Assembly: GCA_025937115.1 (NCBI GenBank)
Contig: JAICSB010000149.1
Span: 1-7,469, forward strand
Length of the DNA stretch: 7,469 nt
Direction of reading: 5' to 3'
From: Pseudonocardiaceae bacterium
Lineage (GTDB): Bacteria; Actinomycetota; Actinomycetes; Mycobacteriales; Pseudonocardiaceae
Shown here: piece after piece, positions 1 to 7,469 of the stretch
Numbering within the stretch: position 1 is the stretch's first letter
Layout: each line of letters begins with the position of its first letter
Translations under genes and position numbers: made by a program
Notes under the pieces: model-generated
Told to the model about the DNA's origin: nothing
Seen by the model: the letters and a program-made list of their open reading frames with translations, nothing else
The model's database searches: none

Positions 1-1
1 C

Positions 2-595
2 CGGCCGCAGGCGTCGGATCCGGCAGACCGGCTGCTTACCGTGCCCAACGCACTCAGCCTGCTTCGGCTGGTAGGTGTCCCGCTGTTCCTGTGGCTGCTG
101 CTGGGCCCGCACGAGGACCTGCTCGCGGTGCTCGTGCTGGCGATGTCGGGTCTTACCGACTGGTTGGACGGCAAACTCGCCCGGTTGCTGAACCAGTCCA
201 GCAAGCTGGGCGCGTTGCTTGATCCTGCGGTCGACCGGCTGTACACGCTGAGCACACTGCTCGCGTTCGGGATACGCGATGTTCTACCGTGGTGGGTGAT
301 AGCGGTGCTGCTCGGTCGAGACGTGGTGCTCCTATTGAGTCTGCCCGTGCTGCGGCATCACGGCTACGGTCCGCTGCCGGTGCACTACGTGGGCAAGGCA
401 GCGACTCTCTGCCTGCTCTATGCCTTCCCATTCCTGCTACTCGCCCACGACGCGCATGGTTGGGTGGGCGCGGTGGCTCAGGCGTTCGCGGTGGCCTTCA
501 CCGGATGGGGCGGTGGGCTGTACGTCTGGTCGGGAGTCCTGTACTTACTTCAAGTTCGGCTGACGGTGCGCGCAGCGAGGGCTGCCACCGGTTGA
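2..595 (+). CDS. CDP-alcohol phosphatidyltransferase (PgsA2-like), 5' end outside window
   Basis: Integral membrane enzyme that transfers a phosphatidyl group from a CDP-lipid to an alcohol, as in phosphatidylglycerophosphate or cardiolipin synthesis. The family signature DxxDGxxAR-x8-GxxxDxxxD is complete: counting from the GTG at 41, D40, D43, G44, A47, R48, G57, D61 and D65. The rest is mostly hydrophobic segments, typical of a six-helix membrane protein. The frame stays open to the left edge and reads DRLLT-VPNALSLLR across position 41. Relatives carry this R-x-LTVPN-x-LS stretch a little inside the N terminus, so the GTG at 41 is probably an internal valine and the true start lies upstream. 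Closest remembered relative is mycobacterial PgsA2 (Rv1822), which shares the LARLLNQSS and GALLDPAVDRLY stretches. The exact alcohol substrate cannot be told from sequence. It ends 31 bases before the chosen gcvH start. Confidence 0.9.
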   Translation, partial: RPQASDPADRLLTVPNALSLLRLVGVPLFLWLLLGPHEDLLAVLVLAMSGLTDWLDGKLARLLNQSSKLGALLDPAVDRLYTLSTLLAFGIRDVLPWWVIAVLLGRDVVLLLSLPVLRHHGYGPLPVHYVGKAATLCLLYAFPFLLLAHDAHGWVGAVAQAFAVAFTGWGGGLYVWSGVLYLLQVRLTVRAARAATG

Positions 596-613
596 ATGAA
601 TGGGGGATGATGT

Positions 614-620
614 GGAGGAG
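614..620 (+). promoter_or_regulatory. Ribosome binding site deciding the gcvH start
   Basis: GGAGGAG, a strong Shine-Dalgarno match, ends 6 bases before the GTG at 627. The in-frame ATG at 600 has no such sequence before it, so this site favours the GTG. Confidence 0.75.
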
Positions 621-626
621 CCCGCT

Positions 627-1013
627 GTGGTCCCCAAGGAGCTGCGGTACACCCCGCAGCACGAGTGGGTGCTAGCCGGCGCGGACGGCACGGTGCGGAT
701 CGGCATCACCGACTATGCGCAGCGGCAACTCGGGGACGTCGTTTACGTGCAGTTGCCGCCAGTCGGGGACTCGGTGACGCCGGGAGAACCGGTCGGCGAG
801 GTAGAGTCGACCAAGAGTGTGTCGGAGCTCTTCGTGCCGGTCGCGGGTGAGGTCATCGCCTGCAACGATGCTCTGCAGGACAACCCTGAACTGGTTAACT
901 CAGACCCCTACGGGGTGGGCTGGATGATCGAAGTCAAGCTGGCGGAGCGATCAGCGGCGGACTCACTGATGGATGCCGAGGACTACCGCATCCTCATCGA
1001 GGAGGACGGCTGA
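627..1013 (+). CDS. gcvH: Glycine cleavage system H protein
   Basis: Lipoyl carrier of the glycine cleavage system: its lipoyl arm takes the aminomethyl group from GcvP and passes it to GcvT, then is reoxidised by lipoamide dehydrogenase, in the cytosol. The lipoylation motif GEVESTKSVSEL is present with the modified lysine at K63, its usual place in the family. Other family marks are the N-terminal RYTPQHEWV, GITDYAQRQLGDVVYVQLP and the C-terminal LVNSDPYGVGWM. Start GTG 627 was chosen because GGAGGAG precedes it and the resulting 128 aa match the usual length near 127-134; an in-frame ATG at 600 would add nine residues with no ribosome binding site. It follows the phosphatidyltransferase closely and may share its transcript. 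Its partner gcvP lies about 2.9 kb downstream on the same strand. Confidence 0.95.
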   Translation: MVPKELRYTPQHEWVLAGADGTVRIGITDYAQRQLGDVVYVQLPPVGDSVTPGEPVGEVESTKSVSELFVPVAGEVIACNDALQDNPELVNSDPYGVGWMIEVKLAERSAADSLMDAEDYRILIEEDG

Positions 1014-1024
1014 CCTCCGTCCTC
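1002..1024 (+). terminator. Hairpin across the gcvH stop codon, possible terminator
   Basis: GAGGACGG (1002-1009) is the exact reverse complement of CCGTCCTC (1017-1024), giving an 8-bp GC-rich stem with a 7-base loop that contains the TGA stop of gcvH. No T tract follows, so it is not a classic intrinsic terminator. T-less hairpins are, however, common candidates in high-GC actinobacteria. It lies before the 67 bases leading to the FHA gene, where a separate promoter could sit. Confidence 0.45.
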
Positions 1025-1077
1025 AGGTCTGCGGGTGGCACGATAGGTTGTGATCCGATCAACGACGACCACCCCGT

Positions 1078-1083
1078 GAGGAG
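1078..1083 (+). promoter_or_regulatory. Ribosome binding site of the FHA gene
   Basis: GAGGAG with 8 bases of spacing before the GTG at 1092. It fixes the start of the garA-like gene. Confidence 0.7.
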
Positions 1084-1091
1084 AGCCCAGC

Positions 1092-1562
1092 GTGAGCACC
1101 AACGACGGGCCCGGTGTACCACCGGAGCGGGGCCCGGAGCAGACATCGACGTTCCGGGCGGACTTCCTCGCCGAGGTCGAGGGTGTCGAGGCACCGGCGC
1201 CACCAGTTGCCGGCCTCGATGCATTGTCTGCCGGCTCGGCTCTGTTGGTGGTCAAGCGTGGCCCTAACGCCGGTTCGCGGTTCCTTCTCGACCGGTCCAC
1301 CACGAGCGCAGGCCGGCATCCGGAAAGCGACATCTTCCTTGACGACGTCACGGTTTCTCGCCGGCACGCCGAGTTCCGCCGCGAGGGCGGCGAGTTCGTG
1401 GTGGTGGACGTCGGGAGCCTCAACGGCACCTACGTCAACCGCGAGCCGGTGGACACCGCTCTGCTGGCCAGTGGTGATGAGGTGCAGATCGGCAAGTTCC
1501 GGCTGGTGTTCTTGACCGGTCCGCGCGCCGGGGACCGAGGGGCTGACCAGGGGTCCCGGTGA
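1092..1562 (+). CDS. garA: FHA-domain signalling protein, GarA/OdhI family
   Basis: Small cytosolic phosphothreonine-binding protein of 156 aa. In mycobacteria and corynebacteria it binds and inhibits the 2-oxoglutarate dehydrogenase complex and regulates glutamate enzymes, and Ser/Thr kinase phosphorylation of its N-terminal tail switches it off. The FHA domain covers roughly residues 50-142, with G74-R75, S89-R-R-H92 and N111-G-T113 as the phosphopeptide-binding signature. The stretch from SALLVVKRGPNAGSRF through GKFRLVFLTGP is nearly identical to remembered GarA. The tail reads EQTSTFRADFLAEVE: T18 aligns with the PknB site (T22 of Rv1827), but the PknG site T21 is replaced by Q17. The start is GTG 1092, with GAGGAG before it. 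A TAnnnT element (TAGGTT, 1044-1049) could be a -10 box, but I see no good -35. The stop overlaps the next gene by 4 bases, so the two are probably translated together. Confidence 0.93.
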   Translation: MSTNDGPGVPPERGPEQTSTFRADFLAEVEGVEAPAPPVAGLDALSAGSALLVVKRGPNAGSRFLLDRSTTSAGRHPESDIFLDDVTVSRRHAEFRREGGEFVVVDVGSLNGTYVNREPVDTALLASGDEVQIGKFRLVFLTGPRAGDRGADQGSR

Positions 1563-2287
1563 CAGCTCCGGGCCGCTCCGGGGATCTCGCCGGGGCGAGC
1601 ATCGGGTCAGTACTCGCGCAGTTGCGGACGGACTTTCCCGATGTCACTATCTCGAAGATCAGGTTTCTGGAGTCCGAGGGACTCGTCCAGCCGGAACGAA
1701 GCGCAGCTGGCTACCGGCAGTTCTCGCCGGCGGACGTGCAACGGCTGCGCTACGTACTCGCTGCCCAGCGCGACCATTACCTCCCGTTGAGGGTCATCAA
1801 AGAGCACCTTGACTCGTTGGACCGCGGTGGCCCTGAGGGTCCGTCTGAAAGACACTCTGAGGTGAGCTGGCCACGGCCGGCCCCGGCCTGGTCGGAGAAC
1901 CTCGACACCGTCGATACCACGCGCGTCACCCAGGAGGAGTTGCTCGCCGTCGCCGGCATCGGACGCGCGGCGCTGACCGAGCTCGAGCAGTTCGGTCTGG
2001 TCCGGCCGGGTTCAGCCGGCTTCTACGACACCGATGCGGTGTTAGTGGCAAAGACCGCCCGGGCGATGACCGACTTCGGGCTCGAACCGCGGCACCTACG
2101 CTCCTTCCGCGCGTCGGCTGACCGGGAGGTGGGCCTGCTGGCGCAAATCGTTACTCCGATGAGCCGGCAGCGAGATCCCGACGCGCGAGCTCGCGCCGAC
2201 GAGGTGGTTCGGGAGTTGGCCGTGCTGTCATTGCGGCTGCATGCGCTCCTCGTGAAGATCGGGCTGCGTGGCGTCATCGGGAACTGA
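1559..2287 (+). CDS. ftsR: MerR-type transcriptional regulator, Rv1828/FtsR-like
   Basis: DNA-binding regulator of 242 aa. An N-terminal winged helix (about residues 12-85) carries SIGSVLAQLRTDFPDVTISKIRFLESEGL followed by the wing GYRQFSPADVQRLRYVLAAQRDHYLPLRVIKEHL. This is the form seen in Rv1828 and in corynebacterial FtsR, which acts on ftsZ expression. A variable linker (about 86-120) leads to a second domain (about 121-242) with EELLAVAGIGRAALTELEQFGLVRPG, EPRHLRSFRASADREVGLLAQI and LSLRLHALLVKIGLRGVI, also family-like. There is no cysteine cluster of the kind that binds metals in CueR or MerR, so metal sensing is unlikely. The start GTG 1559 overlaps the FHA stop as GTGA, suggesting translational coupling with garA. 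The symbol is transferred by homology and gene order; the target genes in this organism are inferred only. Confidence 0.85.
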   Translation: MTAPGRSGDLAGASIGSVLAQLRTDFPDVTISKIRFLESEGLVQPERSAAGYRQFSPADVQRLRYVLAAQRDHYLPLRVIKEHLDSLDRGGPEGPSERHSEVSWPRPAPAWSENLDTVDTTRVTQEELLAVAGIGRAALTELEQFGLVRPGSAGFYDTDAVLVAKTARAMTDFGLEPRHLRSFRASADREVGLLAQIVTPMSRQRDPDARARADEVVRELAVLSLRLHALLVKIGLRGVIGN

Positions 2288-2311
2288 CCGAATTTGAATT
2301 GCCGCGGGACT

Positions 2312-2330
2312 CGGCATCGAGAGGGTGCCG
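2312..2330 (+). other. Weak hairpin downstream of the ftsR-like gene
   Basis: CGGCA (2312-2316) pairs with TGCCG (2326-2330) around a 9-base loop, 24 bases after the ftsR-like stop. Five pairs and no T tract make it a weak terminator candidate. The 181-base gap from 2288 to 2468 also holds TAGGGT (2343-2348), which fits the actinobacterial TAnnnT -10 pattern without a clear -35 box. Confidence 0.2.
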
Positions 2331-2450
2331 CGTGTAGCGTCTTAGGGTAGCGATGGTGGAGACTTGACTGGGCTGGCAGAGAACGGCCGGTACCCAATCC
2401 ACCGCCGAGCACGACGATCCTCGAGGCACCCGGGACCGCAGGGTGCGGCG

Positions 2451-2459
2451 GGAGGGAGG
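2451..2459 (+). promoter_or_regulatory. Ribosome binding site deciding the DUF151 start
   Basis: GGAGGGAGG lies 9 bases before the ATG at 2469. It supports that ATG over the longer in-frame reading from the TTG at 2364, whose extra 35 residues are Arg/Gly-rich and unlike the family. Confidence 0.75.
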
Positions 2460-2468
2460 CGCAACGCG

Positions 2469-2942
2469 ATGAGCGAGATGCGTGTCGTCGGGGTCCGGGT
2501 GGAGTTGCCGGCGAACCAGCCGATCCTGCTGCTTCGGGAGACCGAGGGTGAGCGCTACCTGCCGATCTGGATCGGTTCGGGGGAGGCGACTGCCATCGCC
2601 TTGGAGCAGCAGGGAGTGCAACCGGCCCGACCCATGACTCACGACCTACTCAAAGATGTGATCAGCGCGCTGGGCAGGGAGTTGAAACAGGTTCGGATCA
2701 CCGAACTGCAAGAGGGCACCTTCTTCGCCGAGCTGGTCTTCGACGGCAACGTGCGGGTTTCCGCTCGGCCCAGCGACTCGGTCGCCCTAGCGCTGCGGGT
2801 TGGGGTACCAATCCACGTCGAGGAGTCGGTGCTCTCCGAGGCTGGCCTGATCATCCCTGATGAGCAGGAGAACGAGGTCGAAAAATTCCGGGAGTTCCTC
2901 GACTCGGTGTCCCCGGAGGACTTCCGCGGAGCGGATACATGA
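2469..2942 (+). CDS. Bifunctional nuclease family protein (DUF151)
   Basis: DUF151 protein of 157 aa, homologous to mycobacterial Rv1829. Members have been described as having RNase and DNase activity; the cellular role is not well settled. Family motifs in order: LPIWIGSGEA (31-40), a conserved acidic/Gln stretch ALEQQG (44-49), RPMTHDLL (54-61), LQEGTFFAELVFD (80-92), ARPSDSVALALR (99-110) and C-terminal FLDSVSPEDF (143-152). Compared with remembered Rv1829, the linker between LIIPDE and EVEKF is about nine residues shorter. The last five residues, RGADT, and the TGA stop are encoded by the first copy of a 25-bp tandem repeat, so the native end of the gene seems to have been replaced or fused. 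Start ATG 2469 has a strong ribosome binding site. The gene sits between the two MerR regulators, as in other actinobacteria. Confidence 0.92.
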   Translation: MSEMRVVGVRVELPANQPILLLRETEGERYLPIWIGSGEATAIALEQQGVQPARPMTHDLLKDVISALGRELKQVRITELQEGTFFAELVFDGNVRVSARPSDSVALALRVGVPIHVEESVLSEAGLIIPDEQENEVEKFREFLDSVSPEDFRGADT

Positions 2943-3009
2943 CGGCTGTCGCGGAGCGGATACATGACGGCTGTCGCGGAGCTGAAAGCTGTCGCGGAGC
3001 GGACGTCTG
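2925..3009 (+). repeat. 25-bp tandem repeat overlapping the DUF151 stop codon
   Basis: Two identical 25-base copies stand head to tail at 2925-2949 and 2950-2974. Each begins CGCGGAGCGGATACATGA and ends CGGCTGT. A third, shortened copy (2975-2992) keeps CGCGGAGC and GCTGT but lacks 7 bases in the middle. A fourth starts CGCGGAGCGGA at 2993 and then diverges by about 3009. The TGA of the DUF151 gene is in copy 1, as part of ATGA. The unit length is not a multiple of three, so the repeats do not encode a periodic peptide. No transposase or long inverted ends are seen. It could be a local slippage duplication or one member of a dispersed short-repeat family; a genome-wide count would decide. Confidence 0.9.
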
Positions 3010-3017
3010 CTGGGCGC

Positions 3018-3047
3018 TACCCTTAAGTTGAGGTTGACGGTGAGACT
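3018..3047 (+). promoter_or_regulatory. Candidate regulator-binding region upstream of the second merR gene
   Basis: This block is AT-richer than its surroundings. It holds a CTTAAG palindrome (3022-3027) followed by spaced TTGA, TTGA and GTGA elements (3028-3043). TACCCT at 3018-3023 also fits a TAnnnT -10 box, though no -35 is evident. It lies just upstream of the best promoter match for the second MerR gene, which makes autoregulation or control by the ftsR-like protein possible. This is inference from position only. Confidence 0.3.
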
Positions 3048-3059
3048 CCGCGCGTCGCA

Positions 3060-3088
3060 TTGACCCACTACCCGTCGACGCCTACCGT
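3060..3088 (+). promoter_or_regulatory. Likely sigma-70-type promoter of the second merR gene
   Basis: TTGACC (3060-3065) is separated by 17 bases from TACCGT (3083-3088), which fits the TAnnnT form of actinobacterial -10 boxes. Transcription would begin near 3095, about 20 bases before the GTG at 3115. Confidence 0.45.
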
Positions 3089-3114
3089 CGACCATCACAG
3101 CAAGTTGGGCCAGT

Positions 3115-3783
3115 GTGATTCGCCCCGAACGGCCGCAGGATCCGTCACGGGCCGCGTGGCTCACGAGCTACCGACGTACGGCGTGGGAGGCATGGGTGGT
3201 CGACGGACCGCAGGGCGCAGCGGGCGAACCTGCGGCGCAAGGCACCCTGTTCCCCGATTCCGTTCTGGCTGATCCGCATGGCGTGACAGACCAACTGCTT
3301 GGCTATCGAGGTCCAGCGGCCTGCCAGATCGCCGGGATCACCTACCGTCAGCTGGACTACTGGGCACGGACGAACCTGGTTGTGCCCTCGATTCGCGGCG
3401 CCTCCGGATCCGGCAGCCAACGGCTGTACTCGTTCAAAGACATCCTGGTGCTCAAAGTGGTCAAGCGGCTGCTGGACACCGGTGTCTCGCTGCAGAACAT
3501 CCGGGTGGCCGTCGAGCACCTGCGTCGCCGCGGAGTTCGCGACTTGGCACGGATCACGCTGTTCAGCGATGGGACCACGGTCTACGAGTGCACTTCCCCC
3601 GAGGAAGTGGTGGATCTGTTGCAGGGCGGCCAAGGAGTATTCGGCATCGCCGTCAGCGGTGCGATGAAGGAGATCGCCGGATCGATCAGGCAGTTCCCCC
3701 CGGAACGCGCCGACGGTGGGCACGTCGCGACAGCTCCAGAGGACGAGCTGACCAAGCGTCGACGGACGCGTCGAATCAGCTGA
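3115..3783 (+). CDS. MerR-type transcriptional regulator, Rv1830-like
   Basis: DNA-binding regulator of 222 aa as drawn. The winged-helix domain lies at about residues 62-140: GYRGPAACQIAGITYRQLDYWARTNLV, then the wing GSGSQRLYSFKDILVLKVVKRLLDTGVSLQNIRVAVEHLRRRG. A following domain contains ITLFSDGTTVYECTSPEEVVDLLQGGQGVFGIAVSGAM. All are nearly identical to remembered Rv1830, a MerR-like regulator connected with cell division in mycobacteria. No metal-binding cysteine pattern is visible; the two cysteines (C70, C159) are far apart. The N-terminal 45 or so residues are poorly conserved, so the start is uncertain. GTG 3115 sits just downstream of a good promoter but has a weak ribosome binding site. 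The in-frame GTG at 3196 has GGGAGG five bases before it and would give 195 aa while keeping the conserved QGTLFPD stretch. The tail is very basic (KRRRTRR). Confidence 0.88.
   Translation: MIRPERPQDPSRAAWLTSYRRTAWEAWVVDGPQGAAGEPAAQGTLFPDSVLADPHGVTDQLLGYRGPAACQIAGITYRQLDYWARTNLVVPSIRGASGSGSQRLYSFKDILVLKVVKRLLDTGVSLQNIRVAVEHLRRRGVRDLARITLFSDGTTVYECTSPEEVVDLLQGGQGVFGIAVSGAMKEIAGSIRQFPPERADGGHVATAPEDELTKRRRTRRIS
3185..3190 (+). promoter_or_regulatory. Possible ribosome binding site for an alternative start of the second merR gene
   Basis: GGGAGG ends 5 bases before the in-frame GTG at 3196. It is stronger than anything before GTG 3115, so translation may begin here and give a shorter protein that retains all conserved parts. 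Confidence 0.4.
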
Positions 3784-3811
3784 AGCGCAGCTGTGTAGCC
3801 GGTCACAGCGG

Positions 3812-3849
3812 GTACCGGGAGCGCAAGGGTCGAAATACTCCACAGGTAC
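3812..3849 (+). other. Interrupted inverted repeat between the merR gene and gcvP
   Basis: GTACC (3812-3816) pairs with GGTAC (3845-3849), and inside it GGAG (3818-3821) pairs with CTCC (3838-3841), around a 16-base centre. The right arm overlaps TACGGT (3847-3852), a possible -10 box for gcvP with weak -35. It could be an operator or a weak RNA hairpin; no T tract follows, so a terminator is less likely. Confidence 0.35.
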
Positions 3850-3901
3850 GGTAGATGAGTGGTCGCCAAGCCCGTGCCGGATACCGTCGTTGCCCTGGCG
3901 T

Positions 3902-3919
3902 CGAAGGAGCGAACCTTCG
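3902..3919 (+). promoter_or_regulatory. Hairpin containing the gcvP ribosome binding site
   Basis: CGAAGG (3902-3907) is the exact reverse complement of CCTTCG (3914-3919), with a 6-base loop AGCGAA. The Shine-Dalgarno match AAGGAG (3904-3909) lies partly in the stem and partly in the loop, 12 bases before the ATG at 3922. When folded, the RNA would hide most of the binding site, so translation of gcvP could be tuned by this structure. It is not a recognisable riboswitch. Confidence 0.5.
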
Positions 3920-3921
3920 CA

Positions 3922-6831
<2,910 letters not shown>

Positions 6832-6854
6832 CGCCCCGCTGAGTCCCCGGAATC

Positions 6855-6878
6855 GCGGTCTACTCACGGCCGGACCGC
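6855..6878 (+). terminator. Possible hairpin terminator after gcvP
   Basis: GCGGTC (6855-6860) pairs with GACCGC (6873-6878) around a 12-base loop, 24 bases after the gcvP stop. No T tract follows. It is the only stem of note between gcvP and the dehydrogenase gene, apart from a 5-bp GTGGG/CCCAC stem at 6932-6946. Confidence 0.3.
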
Positions 6879-6948
6879 TCTGCAAGAACATCCGAAGCCT
6901 GTGACCCACCCATGCATGCGCTCTCTGAGCTGTGGGTATTCCCCACCA

Positions 6949-7469
6949 ATGAGCAACGATGCTTGCGGGCCGGAGGGTCGCGCGGTGGCGCTGGTTACCG
7001 GGGCCAGCCGCGGTTTGGGTTTCCTGCTCGCCCGCGAGCTCGCCCAACGCGGGCACGACTTGGTGCTGTGCGCACGATCAGCTGGCGGGCTCGACGCCGC
7101 CCGCGCCGACTTGGAGCACTACGGGATCCAGGTACTGGGCGTGCCCGCGGACATCGGCGTGGCCGCCGAGGCCGGGCGGGTGGTCGACGCGGCGCTGGCT
7201 CGGTTCGGCCGGCTGGACGTCTTGGTGTGCAACGCAGGGCTGATCCAGGTTGGGCCGGCGGCGGCGATGCGGCCCGACGACTATGCACAAGCGATGGACG
7301 TGATGTTCTGGGGGTTGGTGCATCCGGTGCTGGCCGCGCTCCCGGCGCTGCGCCGCACCGGCGGGCGGATCCTGGCCGTCACCTCGGTGGGCGGAAAGCT
7401 GCCTGCCCCGCACCTTCTGCCCTACTGCGCGGCTAAGCACGCAGCCGTCGGATTCGCTGAGGGGTTGCG
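6949..7469 (+). CDS. Short-chain dehydrogenase/reductase (SDR), 3' end outside window
   Basis: NAD(P)-dependent oxidoreductase of the classical SDR family, open to the right edge (173 residues seen; family usually about 250-300). The nucleotide-binding glycine motif TGASRGLG is at 17-24. An arginine after the second strand (LCAR, R43) suggests NADP preference. D69 in ADIG, the CNAG form of NNAG at 94-97, catalytic S146 and the YxxxK pair Y159/K163 follow with normal spacing. The substrate cannot be told. Start choice is uncertain. ATG 6949 gives MSNDACGPEGRAVALVTG but has no clear ribosome binding site. The in-frame GTG at 6985 has GGAGG (6972-6976) eight bases before it and would begin MALVTGASRG, also a normal SDR start. 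The gene follows gcvP by 117 bases and is probably a separate unit; no link to glycine cleavage is implied. Confidence 0.9.
   Translation, partial: MSNDACGPEGRAVALVTGASRGLGFLLARELAQRGHDLVLCARSAGGLDAARADLEHYGIQVLGVPADIGVAAEAGRVVDAALARFGRLDVLVCNAGLIQVGPAAAMRPDDYAQAMDVMFWGLVHPVLAALPALRRTGGRILAVTSVGGKLPAPHLLPYCAAKHAAVGFAEGL
6972..6976 (+). promoter_or_regulatory. Possible ribosome binding site for an internal SDR start
   Basis: GGAGG with 8 bases of spacing to the in-frame GTG at 6985. If used, the SDR protein loses 12 N-terminal residues but keeps the whole first strand and glycine motif. Confidence 0.4.

Noticed and set aside
600..626. ATG 600 as the gcvH start
   Set aside because: It has no ribosome binding site, while GTG 627 has GGAGGAG at good spacing and gives the usual N terminus.
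2364..2468. TTG 2364 as the start of the DUF151 protein
   Set aside because: The added 35 residues are Arg/Gly-rich and unlike the family, and ATG 2469 has a strong ribosome binding site.
2925..3009. CRISPR array
   Set aside because: The repeats are directly adjacent with no spacers and no cas genes nearby.
2939..3031. 30-codon ORF starting at the ATG that overlaps the DUF151 stop (ATGA), plus a second ATG at 2964
   Set aside because: Both arise inside the 25-bp repeat and read different frames, with no recognisable product; kept only as part of the repeat observation.
3145..3843. 232-codon open frame on the minus strand
   Set aside because: It is antisense to the Rv1830-like regulator, which has clear family motifs; no domain is recognisable in the minus-strand translation.
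3784..3921. Glycine riboswitch before gcvP, suggested by GCGTCGAAGGAGCGAA resembling part of the aptamer core
   Set aside because: The GGAGAG-like 5' element and the closing CTCTCAGG-like 3' element are absent, and the similar stretch is explained by the ribosome binding site hairpin directly before the ATG.
6912..7436. 174-codon plus-strand frame overlapping the SDR gene
   Set aside because: It is a different frame from the SDR reading, which has TGASRGLG, NAG and YxxxK motifs in order; this one is Arg/Gly-rich without motifs.

Overview
The window reads as a stretch of high-GC actinobacterial chromosome. Coding strand, GC-rich third codon positions, frequent GTG starts and gene content all agree. 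The gene order matches the conserved block known in Mycobacterium tuberculosis as Rv1822 to Rv1832 (pgsA2 ... gcvH, garA, MerR, DUF151 nuclease, MerR, gcvP). Protein families were assigned by recognising motifs and remembered homologues; no search was run, and the genus cannot be named from this evidence.

Layout, all on the plus strand: (1) the 3' part of a CDP-alcohol phosphatidyltransferase gene (PgsA2-like), cut by the left edge; (2) gcvH, the lipoyl carrier protein of the glycine cleavage system, ending in a hairpin that spans its stop codon; (3) a GarA/OdhI-type FHA protein; (4) a MerR-type regulator (Rv1828/FtsR-like) that overlaps the FHA gene by 4 bases; (5) a DUF151 bifunctional nuclease whose stop codon lies inside a 25-bp tandem repeat; (6) a second MerR-type regulator (Rv1830-like) with its own likely promoter; (7) gcvP, the long glycine decarboxylase, with a hairpin holding its ribosome binding site; (8) the 5' part of a short-chain dehydrogenase/reductase that runs off the right edge.

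Functionally the block joins one-carbon/amino-acid metabolism (GcvH and GcvP are two of the four glycine cleavage proteins; GcvT and the lipoamide dehydrogenase are not here) with signalling to central metabolism (GarA/OdhI proteins inhibit 2-oxoglutarate dehydrogenase and regulate glutamate enzymes) and with two MerR-type regulators whose relatives are linked to cell division. This is a well-known conserved neighbourhood rather than a new system. What deserves a second look is local: the tandem repeat that supplies the nuclease stop codon, replacement of the PknG-acceptor threonine in the FHA protein, the hairpin over the gcvP ribosome binding site, possible operator motifs, and the absence of the DUF881/Sbp genes expected between pgsA2 and gcvH. 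No stretch over 300 bases lacks a gene, and I saw no tRNA, rRNA, CRISPR array or insertion sequence.
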